A DNA stretch of 64,000 bases, from contig NZ_JACBXD010000003.1 of the NCBI RefSeq assembly GCF_013870525.1, positions 62,001-126,000 of the forward strand. The letters run 5' to 3'. Each line of letters starts with the position of its first letter. The first letter of the stretch is position 1. The stretch comes from Amycolatopsis pittospori. Its GTDB lineage: Bacteria; Actinomycetota; Actinomycetes; Mycobacteriales; Pseudonocardiaceae. The notes below the pieces were generated by a model. It was not told where the DNA came from and ran no database searches. It saw only the letters and a list, made by a program, of their open reading frames with translations. Below are positions 1 to 10,457 of this stretch, piece after piece. Position numbers and translations under genes: made by a program.

Positions 1-2125
1 ACCGCGGCGTGCGGCCGATCGGCGACTGGTCGACGCGGACCAGCTTGTCGACGTTCGTGAGGCCGTTGACCCGGGTGTGGCGACCGGGCACCTGGCGTGC
101 GCCGTTGAGCTTGTTCGCCAGCACCGTCGCGAGGATGTCGTTGACCAGCGTCGACTTCCCGGAGCCGGAGACACCGGTGACCGACACCAGGCAGCCGAGC
201 GGGAACGACACGTCGAGGCCGCGCAGGTTGTGCTCGCGCGCGCCGACGACGGTCAGCTGACGCTTCTTGTCGATCGGGCGCCGGATCGCCGGGACCTCGA
301 TCTTGCTGCGGCCCGACAGATACGCGCCGGTGATCGATTCCTTGTTGCGCAGGATCTTCTTGTACGGTCCACTGTGGACGATGTGGCCGCCGTGCTCGCC
401 GGCGCCCGGGCCGATGTCGACCACCCAGTCGCTGGAGCGGATGGTGTCCTCGTCGTGCTCGACCACGATCAGCGTGTTGCCGAGGTCGCGCAGCCGGACC
501 AGCGTCTCGATCAGGCGGTGGTTGTCCCGCTGGTGCAGGCCGATCGACGGCTCGTCCAGCACGTACAGCACGCCGACCAGGCCGGAGCCGATCTGCGTGG
601 CGAGCCGGATGCGCTGTGCCTCGCCGCCGGAGAGCGTCCCGGAGGCGCGGTCGAGCGAAAGGTAGTTCAGGCCGACGTCGAGCAGGAAGCGCAGTCGCGC
701 CTGGATCTCCTTGAGCACCGCGCCGGCGATCACCGTCTCGCGCTTGCCGAGTTCCAGCTCGTCGAGGAACTGCGACGCCTCCGCGATCGAGAGGGCGCAG
801 ACCTCGGCGATCGACCGGTCGCCCTGCGTCTTGTGCTCCAGGGTGACCGCGAGGATCTCCGGCTTGAGGCGCGTGCCCTGGCAGGCCGGGCACGGCACCT
901 CGCGCATGTAGCCCTCGTACCGCTCACGCATGTACTCGGACTCGGTCTGCTCCTGGCGCCGCTCGAGGAACGGGATCACACCCTCGAAGCTCGCGTAATA
1001 GGAACGCTGGCGGCCGTAGCGGTTCTTGTAGCGGACGTGGACCTGCTCGTCGACACCGTGCAGGACGGCCTTCTGGATCTTCGCCGGCAGCTTGCGCCAC
1101 GGGGTGTCCATCCGGAAGCCGATGGTCTCCGAAAGCGATTCGAGCAGGCGGATGAAGTAGTCGGCGCTCTGGCCGCCGGCCCACGGCGCGATGGCGCCCT
1201 CACCGAGCGACATCTCGTCGTCCGGGACCACGAGTTCCGGGTCGACCTCCTTGCGGACGCCGATACCGGTGCACTCGGGGCAGGCGCCGTAGGGCGCGTT
1301 GAACGAGAACGACCGCGGCTCGAGGTCCTCGATCGCCAGCGGGTGGCCGTTGGGGCAGGCCAGGTTCTCGGAGAAGCCGCGCACGCGGTGCGGATCGTTC
1401 TCCGGCAGGTCGACGAACTCGAGCTCGATCAGGCCGTCGGCCAGCCGCAGCGCCGTCTCGACGGAGTCGGTGAGCCGCTGCCGTGAGCTCGTCTTCACCG
1501 AAAGCCTGTCGATGATGACGGCGATCTGGTGCTTTTCCTGCTTCTTCAGCTTCGGCGGCTCGGTGAGCGGGTGGATCGTCCCGTCGACCACGACTCGCGC
1601 GTAGCCCTGCTGCTGCAGGTTCTCGAAGAGGTCGAGGTACTCCCCCTTGCGTCCGCGCACGACCGGCGCGAGCACCTGGAAGCGGGTGCCCTCCTCCATG
1701 GCGAGCACCTGGTCGACGATCTGCTGCGGGGTCTGCTTGCTGATCGCCTCGCCACACTGCGGGCAGTGCGCCTTGCCGGCGCGGGCGTAGAGCAGACGCA
1801 GGTAGTCGTAGACCTCGGTGATGGTGCCGACGGTCGAACGCGGGTTGCGCGAGGTGGACTTCTGGTCGATCGACACCGCGGGCGAAAGGCCCTCGATGAA
1901 GTCGACGTCCGGCTTGTCCATCTGGCCGAGGAACTGGCGCGCGTACGCGGACAGCGACTCGACGTAGCGGCGCTGCCCCTCGGCGAAGATGGTGTCGAAG
2001 GCGAGGCTCGACTTCCCGGACCCGGACAGACCGGTGAACACGATCAGGCTGTCGCGGGGCAGGTCGAGATCCACGCCGCGGAGGTTGTGCTCGCGGGCGC
2101 CGCGAACAACGAGGCGATCAGCCAC
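1..2125 (-). CDS. uvrA: UvrA, excinuclease ABC subunit A (3' end outside window)
   Basis: This is the damage-recognition ATPase of nucleotide excision repair, which loads UvrB onto damaged DNA. The start is the GTG at 2125, preceded by AAGGGA, and reads [18 protein letters not shown]. Visible motifs are the first Walker A ([15 protein letters not shown]), the [14 protein letters not shown] segment, zinc-binding cysteines (CPQCGEA, then CPNGH to ACPECTG), the ABC signature [14 protein letters not shown], the Walker B/D-loop region [12 protein letters not shown] and the second Walker A ([13 protein letters not shown]). About 708 of roughly 950 residues are present; the C-terminal zinc module and second signature lie beyond the left edge. 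The divergent MBL gene nearby and uvrB about 40 kb away match actinobacterial gene order. Confidence 0.98.
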   Translation of the reverse strand, partial: MADRLVVRGAREHNLRGVDLDLPRDSLIVFTGLSGSGKSSLAFDTIFAEGQRRYVESLSAYARQFLGQMDKPDVDFIEGLSPAVSIDQKSTSRNPRSTVGTITEVYDYLRLLYARAGKAHCPQCGEAISKQTPQQIVDQVLAMEEGTRFQVLAPVVRGRKGEYLDLFENLQQQGYARVVVDGTIHPLTEPPKLKKQEKHQIAVIIDRLSVKTSSRQRLTDSVETALRLADGLIELEFVDLPENDPHRVRGFSENLACPNGHPLAIEDLEPRSFSFNAPYGACPECTGIGVRKEVDPELVVPDDEMSLGEGAIAPWAGGQSADYFIRLLESLSETIGFRMDTPWRKLPAKIQKAVLHGVDEQVHVRYKNRYGRQRSYYASFEGVIPFLERRQEQTESEYMRERYEGYMREVPCPACQGTRLKPEILAVTLEHKTQGDRSIAEVCALSIAEASQFLDELELGKRETVIAGAVLKEIQARLRFLLDVGLNYLSLDRASGTLSGGEAQRIRLATQIGSGLVGVLYVLDEPSIGLHQRDNHRLIETLVRLRDLGNTLIVVEHDEDTIRSSDWVVDIGPGAGEHGGHIVHSGPYKKILRNKESITGAYLSGRSKIEVPAIRRPIDKKRQLTVVGAREHNLRGLDVSFPLGCLVSVTGVSGSGKSTLVNDILATVLANKLNGARQVPGRHTRVNGLTNVDKLVRVDQSPIGRTPR

Positions 2126-2202
2126 GCCAGGGTCCCTTCAGGTTTCATTCTCAGCTGCGGTCGCCGGCCCGGTCGATAGCTGCACGGGCGGCCGCGACCA
2201 TG

Positions 2203-3441
2203 CTACGAGGCACCACCGACAGAAACTGGATCCGAGTCCTTGACCTGCGGTTTTTCCGGTTCTTCGGAGCGGCCGCGGCGGCGGGCGGTGAGCCGTCGGT
2301 GGATCGGCCGTTCCACTCCCGCGGTGATCGCCCAGCCCCCCATCACGGCGGCGGCCAGCACGATCGGAAGACGCAGCCAGCCGGGGACACCGACGTTCAG
2401 CAGGGCACGGGCCAGGATGTAACCCAGTTCCTGGTGCACCAGATAAAGACCATACGAGATGCCCGCGAGCCAGGTGACAGCCGGGGCGATCCGGGCCAGT
2501 CCCGGGAACCGCCAATCGGGCCCGCGCGCGGCCAGGCACACCAGCAGCAGCATGATCGCGAATCCGACGGCCGACGGCCAGCGCTCGGGATCGTTCGGGA
2601 GCGACTGGTGGAACGGGAAGACCTGCAGGTCCTGGGCGGCCCAGGCGGCGATCAGGAAGAGCGCGAGATGCCACTGCGCCAGCCGACGTTTCGACCACAG
2701 CCAGATCGCGATCCCGATGGCGAAGACGTGCACGCGGTGCAGGCCGAGGCCGTAGAACAGGGTCTCCACGTACCGCGGGCTGGAAACCGGGTCGAACACG
2801 ACGAACCGGAGGAAGAGCGGGACGAGGATCAGCGCCCACACCAGCCCGACGGTGAGCCGGTGGGTGCGCCACCGGCGCGGCCACAACAGGGCGGCCGCGG
2901 TGAACGCCATCAGCTGGACCGGCAGCGTCCAGTAGGCGCCGTCGAGGTAGTAGAAGAGTTCGTAACGCCAGCCCCACTCCTGGACCATGCCCAGGTTGGC
3001 CAGCAGATCGGCCCAGCCGGGGACGTACCACGGCGACGGATCGGTCGGCAGGCCTTCCGGGACGCCGAACAGGAATCCGGTGAGCCCGGGCGGGAACGGC
3101 AGACCACTGAAGCGGATCGTCGCGTACCGGGCGACGACGTAGGTGACGATCACCGCGGCCAGATACGCGGGCACCAGGCGCGCGACCCGGTTCCACAGCC
3201 ACCGCCCAGGTTCACCCTTGCGAAGACTCGCGCACACGAAGAACGCGGAAATCACCAAAAGGATGGCCGCACCGAACTGAGCCGTAACCCGAAAGGGGTA
3301 CCCCGTCAGTTCGGGGTGCAGAAGAGCACCCTGATGAGTGACATGACCCAGGATCACCGCGAGGACGGCGACAACGCGAAGGACGTCCCAACTGATCTTG
3401 CGCGGAGTACGCGACGCTGTCTGTGGCGAAGGGTCGGGCAC
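2203..3441 (-). CDS. Acyltransferase 3 family membrane protein
   Basis: A 412-residue integral membrane protein of the acyltransferase-3 (OafA/OPGC-like) family, which O-acylates cell-surface glycans or small secreted molecules using cytoplasmic acyl-CoA. The N-terminus carries the family pattern: basic residues, then SWDVLRVVAVLAVILGHVTH with the conserved histidine near residue 38. About ten hydrophobic helices follow, with the SYGLYLVHQE helix near residue 325, and the tail is charged (RRRGRSEEPEKPQ). It starts at a GTG and lies downstream of the MBL gene's divergent promoter region. The substrate cannot be read from sequence, and the gene stands alone rather than in a polysaccharide locus. 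Confidence 0.85.
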   Translation of the reverse strand: MPDPSPQTASRTPRKISWDVLRVVAVLAVILGHVTHQGALLHPELTGYPFRVTAQFGAAILLVISAFFVCASLRKGEPGRWLWNRVARLVPAYLAAVIVTYVVARYATIRFSGLPFPPGLTGFLFGVPEGLPTDPSPWYVPGWADLLANLGMVQEWGWRYELFYYLDGAYWTLPVQLMAFTAAALLWPRRWRTHRLTVGLVWALILVPLFLRFVVFDPVSSPRYVETLFYGLGLHRVHVFAIGIAIWLWSKRRLAQWHLALFLIAAWAAQDLQVFPFHQSLPNDPERWPSAVGFAIMLLLVCLAARGPDWRFPGLARIAPAVTWLAGISYGLYLVHQELGYILARALLNVGVPGWLRLPIVLAAAVMGGWAITAGVERPIHRRLTARRRGRSEEPEKPQVKDSDPVSVGGAS

Positions 3442-3548
3442 GGGTGTCCTGTGGCTCGTCTGGCGGGGCGTCGCGAGCCTACGTGGCAGGGCTGTGCGTC
3501 ACCTGTGCGGGTGGAACCGATTGCAGGCGAACGACTACCGTGTGCGCT

Positions 3549-4226
3549 GTGAACATCGTCGAGACCTACACCGGGCATGTCGAGCCCGGCGGTGACGCCG
3601 CCCGTCGCACCCTGGACGCGCTCACCATCACGAAGCTGTCGGTCGGTCCGATGGACAACAACGCGTATCTGCTCGTCTGCCGCGCCGAGAACGAGGCGCT
3701 GCTGATCGACGCCGCGAACGACCCGGACCGGATCTCCGACCTCATCGGCCACGGCCCCGACCGCCCCGCGCTGAAGACGGTCGTGACCACCCACCAGCAC
3801 CAGGACCACTGGCAGGCGCTCGGCGCCGTCGCCGGCGCGAACGGCTCGAACACCGCCGCCCACCCCCTGGACGCCGAACCTCTGCCGATCCCGCCGGACT
3901 TCCTCGTCGAACACGGCGACACGGTCAAGGTCGGGCAGATCACCCTCGAGGTGATCCATCTGCGAGGCCACACCCCCGGCTCCATCGCCCTGCTCTACCG
4001 CGACCCGGCCGGCCACCCGCACCTGTTCACCGGCGACTCGCTGTTCCCCGGCGGCGTCGGCAAGACGAACTCGCCGGAAGACTTCAAGTCGCTGGTCGAC
4101 GATGTCGAGTCGCGGATCTTCGGCGAACTGCCGGACGAGACGTGGTTCTACCCGGGGCACGGGGACGACTCGACGCTGGGCGAACAGCGTCCGCACGTGG
4201 CCGAATGGCGCGAACGCGGCTGGTGA
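3549..4226 (+). CDS. MBL-fold metallo-hydrolase
   Basis: A 225-residue metallo-beta-lactamase-fold hydrolase of the glyoxalase II-like group. The metal-binding motif is THQHQDH (H82, H84, D86, H87), followed by LRGHTPGS and FTGDSLF, which supply the later histidine and the bridging aspartate, and by the C-terminal YPGHGDDSTLG histidine. I chose the GTG at 3549 because the upstream in-frame extension runs through the promoter region and lacks family character. A homologous hydrolase divergent from uvrA is a conserved actinobacterial arrangement. The substrate is unknown; thioester hydrolysis is the usual family activity. Confidence 0.9.
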   Translation: MNIVETYTGHVEPGGDAARRTLDALTITKLSVGPMDNNAYLLVCRAENEALLIDAANDPDRISDLIGHGPDRPALKTVVTTHQHQDHWQALGAVAGANGSNTAAHPLDAEPLPIPPDFLVEHGDTVKVGQITLEVIHLRGHTPGSIALLYRDPAGHPHLFTGDSLFPGGVGKTNSPEDFKSLVDDVESRIFGELPDETWFYPGHGDDSTLGEQRPHVAEWRERGW

Positions 4227-4367
4227 ACTGACGACGTTCCCGAACGGGGCTGCCTACCTACTAGGCGGCCCCGTCCAAAGCGCCATAGCTCACGCACTCA
4301 ACCCGGATCGTGAGCAGGCTGCTCAACCAGACACCTCAGGACTGACGGCTTCACTGATTCGGAGCCA

Positions 4368-7300
4368 CTACTGGAGCGGTTCGTCCTGGCTCGCACCAAG
4401 GCGCGGGAGCTCACCCCTGGGGCCGGAGTTGAGATACGACCCTCCGTCGAAGTGACTGCTAGTCCCGGCAAACCGGCCTCGGCCTAGATTGAGCTCACCG
4501 GTAGGCCCTGCGGATACCTGCGCCAGACTCGCTGACAGGTCAGCCTCCACGCCTCCCGGGAGTTTCAGCCGAACTAAGTGTGGCAAAACAAATCCGAGAG
4601 CGAAAAGACTGGCAAGAACTGCGGTCATGGTGCCCAAAACGACAGAACTAATCTTTTCGGTCAAGAAGAAGCCTGTCCACAAACCAATCAACAGCAAGGC
4701 TGTGATCCAGCTTAGAGCCCTACTACCCGCCAGACTACCGCCCGCCAAAGCCACGCTTTGCTCTGCTAGCGTCATGACACGCCTAGCTTCCTCGTGACGA
4801 CTGTCCCGCTCAAGGCATCGTCGCAGGTATCGGACTGAGCGGCGGCGATATAGAGAAACCAGTCGCGCATCCGAATTTTGCGATCCTGCCTTGAAAGCCG
4901 CAACACCGGTCACAAAGTAAGGCTCCGCGTCCCAATTTGCCAAGTCGATGGCCTCCTGACCTAAAGCTAGCGCCTCCAGGTACAGCTCAGGACGTTGCGC
5001 AGAATCACCGCGTTCGATTAGCAGTCGAGCTAAAGTGAGCAGCAGCGGCCAACGGGCGTCACCCTGTTTAGTAAGACTGATTACTCGTCGCATCACGCGT
5101 TCAGCTTCAGGGAGGTCTCCCGGCAATCTACTAAGAGTTACGGCCAACCCTGTGGCCGCAGACGGACTGGTCGGATCCAACGTCAGTGCTCGACGGAAAT
5201 CGGCGCCCGCAGATCTGGCATTCTTCCCTACCTCACCATTGTCGATGTCACGCTGCAGATGCAACCTGCCTAGCTCGATATGCGCCTGAATATCATACCA
5301 ATTTCGATCAAGGGCCTTCGTCAGCAACTCCTCAGCTTCATCAAAACGTTCAAGATCAACAAGCAGTACCGCGAGGTCTACGAAGCTGCCATCGAAAGGA
5401 TCCAATTCCAACGAGTAGCGCAGATGATGCTCTGCGAGCGGAAAATCTCTTTGCCTGGCAAAAAGAACGCCGAGACATGTATGAGCAAGATGATTCCGGG
5501 GTTCCGCACCCAGAACCTCAAGACATAGCCCTTCAGCAGCTTGATCACTTTCCAGATCATCCAACCTGACCAAAGACCACGCGAGGCCGATTTTTGCGTC
5601 GATTACATAGGAATCTTCCAGGAGAACCTCTCGAAATAGATCCCTGGCTTCATCATACTTGTCATCCGCAAATGCCGTCCAACCCAGGCATCTCCGCGCA
5701 TCGGCTCGGACCGCAGGAATAGGGACCACATCGGCAACCTTCGAAAAGGCCTGCTTTGCAAGACTCAGTCGCCCCTGATCGCGATAAATCCAACCGCGTT
5801 CAATCAATAGTTCAGCCATGTCCGGAAACCTATCCAACGCAGGCTCCAGCATTGCCTCAGCCTCACCAAATCGTCCCAACGATCGCAAAGTAGCCGACTT
5901 TGCAACCAGAGCCGCACTATAGAATTTGTCACTTTCCAGAGCGCGATCAAACCATTCTATCGCCGCAGTATAACGGTTCTGATCATCATTAAGTAAGCCG
6001 AATTGAGTTAGAATGAGCAAATTTCCAGGATAACGAACAAGAGCCTTTGTTAATACTTTTTCAGCTTCGACCCAACGATTCAATCGCCGAAGCATCAAAG
6101 CATGGTTAACAATTCCATCAACGGGTCCGAACTCGATACTCCGAGCGCGCTCGCACTCCGCAATTGCCTCTTTTTCCTTAGCTTGCATCCAATACACCCA
6201 AGCAAGCTCGTGACGAAGGATCGCATAATTGGGTTTAGCGCGAATCTCATCAGCCAGCAGAACCTCGGCATCGGCAAACCGTCGAACCTGGCAAAGCATC
6301 TTCGCCATGCTCCGCACGGCCCAAATCGTGCGTTTCATGGCACACACTGACTCGAAGTCGGTCAACGCGCCGGCAAAGTCGCCAATCTCCTGCCGAAGCC
6401 ATCCAAGCCTCATTCGCAGGGAAGTATTTGTCGGATACAGCACAGTAACACGTTCACCATACGCTATTGCCTCGTCGTACCGACGGACATCACTCAGCAG
6501 ATCCAGCATCCAGCGATGCGCAGCGAGGTCATGTGGATCATCAATGAGCATTTTCGCGACATCATCTAGCGCCTCTTCAAATCTTCCCTGACGACGCAAG
6601 CACCGAAGAATCCCAAGGTGGATCGGCCATTTGTTTTCACATCTATCCAATGCGCTCCTCAACATCACCTCAACGTCAGACTCTCGCCCAGCGTCGCGCA
6701 TTGGCCAAGTTTGCATCTCGCACAGATTGCCATTTCCCGGCAATGCGTCCACAGCAACTCTCGCGGCGATCCCTGCCTCTTCGAGCCGCCTAAGACGGCA
6801 CAACAAACCGATCTTCGCCGTATGTCCAGGGACATTAATTAAATCAAGTTCTATCACCTTATCGTAAGCCTCTAAGGCCCCTGAAAAATCTCCCGCCAGC
6901 TCGCGAATTGCTCCCAGCCTACGGAACAATGCAACAGAATCTGACTGCACTTCGATTGAAGACAGCAGCAATGACTCGGCCTCCGCGAACCGATTGAGCC
7001 ACCCTAGCGCCATAGCGATTCGAGAAATTCGAAACGCTTTAGGATCCAATGAATACGCAGTACGATACCATGCCAACGCATCCTCGTCCCGGTCAAGTTG
7101 CCCATAGACCGACGCCACCTCAGCCGCCAACCTCGCATTCCCAGGATGCTCGCGCGCTGCAGCAAGAGCAAGATGCTCCGCCTCCTCATAGCAGTGACGA
7201 TCAGCAAGAGCCGAAATATGGCGCAGAAGTGCGCTTGTGTTTGCAGGAGCAGCTTGCACAGCCTTTCCAGTCAGGACAAGTGCGGCGTCGAAGTCACCTC

Positions 7301-8264
7301 GCCATCCACTCTCGTCGGCCGCCACCGAAAGCAACACTTGATTTGTCGGCATGCGACGCAGTGCACCTTCGATCTCCCGGTGAACTTCTTCGTGCCGTTC
7401 TAGAACCCTCAGCGCAGAAACCAGCCACTGGACACTTTCGGCCCTGTGAGGTTCCAGCACTGACGCTCGCCTAAAGGACTCGATAGCAGCGGCGAACTGA
7501 CCCTGTTCATATCGAGCACGCCCTCGAGCAACATGCAGATCTGCGGCAGCTGGGGCGAGCACCAGGGCATCGTCAGCACGATCCACCGCCTTTTCTAGCT
7601 GCCCAGTACTGATAAGCCAGTCAACCTTCATCCGCAGCGGTGGCACACACGCCGGATGAACTTCGATTGCCTGGTCGAGAATCTCCTGTGCCCGAGCAGT
7701 CTCTTGTTTTCCCTTCGCACTGGTGTAAGCAGCTACGAACAGCTCGGGCGCCCCAGGAAAACGGCGTACGGCGAGCCAAAGCTCGTCAAGCGCGGCACTA
7801 TGCCCTCGCAAACGGCCGATAACCTCGATACGCCATTCAATTGCATCTAGATATCCAGGTGCGATCTGCAACGCCCTCTCATATTCGGCGAGTGCCTCCT
7901 CTTTGGAGCCTTCAAATTGACGACTACGCCCGAGCGCCACTCGAACAGCAGGAAGGTTCAGGTCGCTGGCCAGAAGTTCCTCAGCTAACAGAATCGCCGC
8001 AGCAGGCCCTTCGTTTACGTTCTTTAGCGCCACTTTCCAGGCAAGCGCTCGATCATTCGACGGGCCTAACTCGAGTGCCAGATCGAAATATTCCGCAGCT
8101 AAGTCTAGTCGCCCGCGATCGTATGCGACGTGGCCTGCCTCCACATGCGGCTCCGAAGAGAGCGGGTGAGATGACTGATATGTGCGTATTAGCTGAGCGG
8201 CAGCAGAGTAGTCACATGCACGTCGTGCTTTCGTTACCTCAGCTAGGAAACGCTCTCGCTGCAC
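4368..8264 (-). CDS. Giant TPR protein with C-terminal two-helix membrane hairpin
   Basis: A 1298-residue protein made almost entirely of tetratricopeptide repeats from about residue 1 to 1140; typical repeat text is EEALAEYERALQIAPGYLDA and AIESFRRASVLEPHRAE. The GTG start at 8264 has a good Shine-Dalgarno (GAGGAGA). Two transmembrane helices lie at about 1185-1202 and 1208-1228. A juxtamembrane RLKLPGGVEADL segment and a Gly/Ser-rich tail follow, so the repeats and tail should face the same side, presumably the cytoplasm. There is no enzymatic domain. Its DNA is clearly richer in A+T than every neighbouring gene and uses codons such as AAT, ATA and TTA-class triplets that are rare elsewhere, suggesting horizontal acquisition. 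No partner gene is adjacent. TPR scaffolds anchored by a 2TM module occur among predicted bacterial immunity and signalling proteins, but that role is only inference here. Confidence 0.85.
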   Translation of the reverse strand: MQRERFLAEVTKARRACDYSAAAQLIRTYQSSHPLSSEPHVEAGHVAYDRGRLDLAAEYFDLALELGPSNDRALAWKVALKNVNEGPAAAILLAEELLASDLNLPAVRVALGRSRQFEGSKEEALAEYERALQIAPGYLDAIEWRIEVIGRLRGHSAALDELWLAVRRFPGAPELFVAAYTSAKGKQETARAQEILDQAIEVHPACVPPLRMKVDWLISTGQLEKAVDRADDALVLAPAAADLHVARGRARYEQGQFAAAIESFRRASVLEPHRAESVQWLVSALRVLERHEEVHREIEGALRRMPTNQVLLSVAADESGWRGDFDAALVLTGKAVQAAPANTSALLRHISALADRHCYEEAEHLALAAAREHPGNARLAAEVASVYGQLDRDEDALAWYRTAYSLDPKAFRISRIAMALGWLNRFAEAESLLLSSIEVQSDSVALFRRLGAIRELAGDFSGALEAYDKVIELDLINVPGHTAKIGLLCRLRRLEEAGIAARVAVDALPGNGNLCEMQTWPMRDAGRESDVEVMLRSALDRCENKWPIHLGILRCLRRQGRFEEALDDVAKMLIDDPHDLAAHRWMLDLLSDVRRYDEAIAYGERVTVLYPTNTSLRMRLGWLRQEIGDFAGALTDFESVCAMKRTIWAVRSMAKMLCQVRRFADAEVLLADEIRAKPNYAILRHELAWVYWMQAKEKEAIAECERARSIEFGPVDGIVNHALMLRRLNRWVEAEKVLTKALVRYPGNLLILTQFGLLNDDQNRYTAAIEWFDRALESDKFYSAALVAKSATLRSLGRFGEAEAMLEPALDRFPDMAELLIERGWIYRDQGRLSLAKQAFSKVADVVPIPAVRADARRCLGWTAFADDKYDEARDLFREVLLEDSYVIDAKIGLAWSLVRLDDLESDQAAEGLCLEVLGAEPRNHLAHTCLGVLFARQRDFPLAEHHLRYSLELDPFDGSFVDLAVLLVDLERFDEAEELLTKALDRNWYDIQAHIELGRLHLQRDIDNGEVGKNARSAGADFRRALTLDPTSPSAATGLAVTLSRLPGDLPEAERVMRRVISLTKQGDARWPLLLTLARLLIERGDSAQRPELYLEALALGQEAIDLANWDAEPYFVTGVAAFKAGSQNSDARLVSLYRRRSVRYLRRCLERDSRHEEARRVMTLAEQSVALAGGSLAGSRALSWITALLLIGLWTGFFLTEKISSVVLGTMTAVLASLFALGFVLPHLVRLKLPGGVEADLSASLAQVSAGPTGELNLGRGRFAGTSSHFDGGSYLNSGPRGELPRLGASQDEPLQ

Positions 8265-8822
8265 TGGCTCTCCTCACTAGACACGGCCGGACGCTCCCTA
8301 GGAGTCGGAAGCACTTGACGGTGCGTTACTCGAAGAGGGTTCCTGAAGGCCAGTGTGCCGTCGCCGGGGCTGACGTCGCCCTTAGTCACGAAGTGACTCG
8401 ACGTAGCGCATTCAAGGTTCGTTGCGTCGTGCGAACTCGTTTGTCACACTCACTTCTGACGCGCGGGGCGTCATCGACAGGTTGTTCCGGCCGCCTTGGC
8501 TCGCCATACCCAGAACAGCAGTGGCCAAGTTCGTGACAGAATCTCGACGATCGCAACGCCGAGCCCCTGCTAGGTGAACTGTTTCAGACGGAGACTGCTG
8601 ATCGCGGGATAGTCGATCATCGTCGCCGTCAGAAGTCGTTCGTGTAGCCCTGCGGAAGCCAAGTCAGCGGATGCCGGGATGACAGTTCAACGAAGCGCTT
8701 CAAGCCTAGAACGTTCCCACTCCAGTCTTCTCGGTTCACCACAACCGGCGCTCCCAGAACCGCCAAGCGCAGCTCAGTCGAAGGTGATCTGTGAGCCGCA
8801 CAAAGGCTCAGGTTATCTTAGA
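8265..8822. other. Intergenic region with no convincing gene
   Basis: About 550 bp between two divergently transcribed genes. No frame shows the third-position GC bias of real genes here, and in-frame stops are frequent. The only clear structure is a short perfect palindrome at 8384-8398 (AGTCAC-gaa-GTGACT). The left part should hold the promoter of the TPR gene. A TATCTT hexamer at 8814-8819 is placed like a -10 element for the following gene. Composition rises to the chromosomal norm towards the right, so the right boundary of the low-GC island probably falls within this stretch. Confidence 0.5.
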
Positions 8823-9875
8823 GTGGTGAGCCGGTACGGATACGACGGCTACACTGCGGTCGCCATCGGCGGCCATCTGCTCGCGCCCGACAACTTCCGC
8901 GAAGACCCCATCCACCACGGCTACGGCGGGATCCCCGAGTCGGCCTGGCATCCACCGCGAGTCCGCGTGGTCCGCCCAGGCGACAGGGTCCCGCAGCCGA
9001 TCCGCCGAGCGGTCTGGTCCTTCTGGAGCGCCCCGTACCGCCTTCAGCACGGAAGGCACTGGGTCGACGACATCTCCCACGCACTCTCTTGGATCCTCTC
9101 GTTCCGCCTGGCGTCACGTCACTTCCCCGAGACCGCCCTGGTGACCGACGATTGGGGCTACGAACTGCTCATCAGGCGGTTGCGCCTGCCCTTCGGCGAA
9201 GTGACCGTCACGCTGAACGGACTCGCCGGGCAGAACCCGTCCTGGTGGGCACTCGGAAAGCTGTACGCCTACCGCGAGCAGAGCGAGCCGTTCCTGCACA
9301 TCGACAACGACGTGTTCCTGTGGCCCGGCTTTCCGGCCGAGGGCCTCTCCGGTGAGGTCATCGCGCAGAACCCTGAGCACGCACCGGTTTCGGACGTGGG
9401 CTACTACCGGCCGACGGCCGTCGCGACCGCGATCCGCGCCACCGGGGGCTTCCTGCCGCCGGAACTGGGCGACTACATCGACAACGCCGGCGACGTCGCG
9501 TTGTGCACCGGGGTCATCGGCGGGACGGCCGTTCCGCTGCTCCGCCATTACGCCGATCTCGGCATCCGTTTGGTGGAGTCGGCCGAGAATCGGGCTGCCT
9601 GGCGACGACTCGCGCCGCTTGAGGACTACAACCTGGTAGTCGAGCAATATCTGCTCGGCGCACTGTGCTGGGGCGGCAGTGCCATCGACGTGCACTGTGT
9701 TTTCGGGTCGCAGCACGAAACCTTCAGGGAGGAAATCGCTGTCGCACAGCGATTCACACACCTTATCGCGTCGGCGAAAAGCGATCTCCGCTATGCGCGA
9801 TGGCTGGCGCATCGGGTGAGAAACCATTTCCCGGCCGACTTCGAGATCGTTCGACGCGTATTCGGCGATCAGTAA
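8823..9875 (+). CDS. DUF6734 family protein (glycosyltransferase-like)
   Basis: About 350 residues. The central part carries the pattern I associate with DUF6734: RAVWSFWSAPY, HALSWILSFRLA, TALVTDDWGYELL, WWALGKLYAYREQ, then HIDNDVFLWPGFP. The DND/DxD-like acidic triad in HIDNDVF suggests a nucleotide-sugar-binding GT-A-like fold, but this is inference. Start choice: the open frame extends upstream to 8679, but that extension looks non-coding. Two adjacent GTG codons at 8823 and 8826 follow a TATCTT -10-like hexamer at leaderless spacing. There is no signal peptide or membrane segment. It stands between the low-GC TPR island and a group of small genes of unknown role. Confidence 0.75.
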   Translation: MVSRYGYDGYTAVAIGGHLLAPDNFREDPIHHGYGGIPESAWHPPRVRVVRPGDRVPQPIRRAVWSFWSAPYRLQHGRHWVDDISHALSWILSFRLASRHFPETALVTDDWGYELLIRRLRLPFGEVTVTLNGLAGQNPSWWALGKLYAYREQSEPFLHIDNDVFLWPGFPAEGLSGEVIAQNPEHAPVSDVGYYRPTAVATAIRATGGFLPPELGDYIDNAGDVALCTGVIGGTAVPLLRHYADLGIRLVESAENRAAWRRLAPLEDYNLVVEQYLLGALCWGGSAIDVHCVFGSQHETFREEIAVAQRFTHLIASAKSDLRYARWLAHRVRNHFPADFEIVRRVFGDQ

Positions 9876-9955
9876 CGATTGGCGCGGAGAATACAACCTT
9901 TTTGCCGCGTCAGGCGTCTTCCGGTGACTCGACACTTCGGCAGGAGGTCATCGCC

Positions 9956-10450
9956 ATGACCAGAACCCTACGGCGCGCGCTCGGTGCGCTCGCTGCCACC
10001 GCACTGATGCTGACCGGCGCCATCGCCGCGGCATCGCCTGCTTCCTTTGCCGCACAAGTGATCCCCACAATGACGAACATCCGCACCGGGCAGAATCCCG
10101 GATTCGACCGGATCGTGCTCGACCTGACCGCCGGTCCGGCGCCCGCCGTCCGGTACGACCTCGTCGACGAGCTGATCGCCGACGGCTCCGGCGAGATCGT
10201 GTGGCTGACCGGTGAGTACTTCATCGCCGTCGCCGCGACTCCGGCCGCCGCACACGACTCCGCCGGGAACCCGACGTATCCCGGGCCGCAGAAGTTCCGG
10301 ACCCGTAACCTCCGCAACGTCATGGCGGTCGCGGTCACCGGCGACTACGAAGGCGTTCTGTCCATCGGTCTCGGCGTCCGGAGCAGGACACCTGTCACCG
10401 TGTTCACGTTGACCTCGCCGAACCGCGTGGTCATCGACGTCGGTCATTGA
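9956..10450 (+). CDS. Secreted AMIN-like domain protein
   Basis: A 164-residue exported protein. The N-terminal signal peptide has TRTLRRALGALAATALML as its charged and hydrophobic regions and a probable cleavage after ASFAA near residue 33. The mature part resembles the actinobacterial AMIN-like domain: FDRIVLDLTAGPAPAVRYDL, an EYFIAVAATPAAAH strand, RTRNLRNVMAVAVTGDYEG and a closing TLTSPNRVVIDVGH. The ATG is preceded by an excellent AGGAGG. AMIN-type domains usually bind peptidoglycan or other envelope polymers, so a periplasmic or wall-associated role is likely. It is followed by its own hairpin terminator. Confidence 0.75.
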   Translation: MTRTLRRALGALAATALMLTGAIAAASPASFAAQVIPTMTNIRTGQNPGFDRIVLDLTAGPAPAVRYDLVDELIADGSGEIVWLTGEYFIAVAATPAAAHDSAGNPTYPGPQKFRTRNLRNVMAVAVTGDYEGVLSIGLGVRSRTPVTVFTLTSPNRVVIDVGH

Positions 10451-10457
10451 TCGCCGG

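Noticed and set aside
8265..8822. A coding gene on either strand in the gap left of the DUF6734 gene
   Set aside because: Open frames here lack GC third-position bias, ribosome sites and protein-like sequence.
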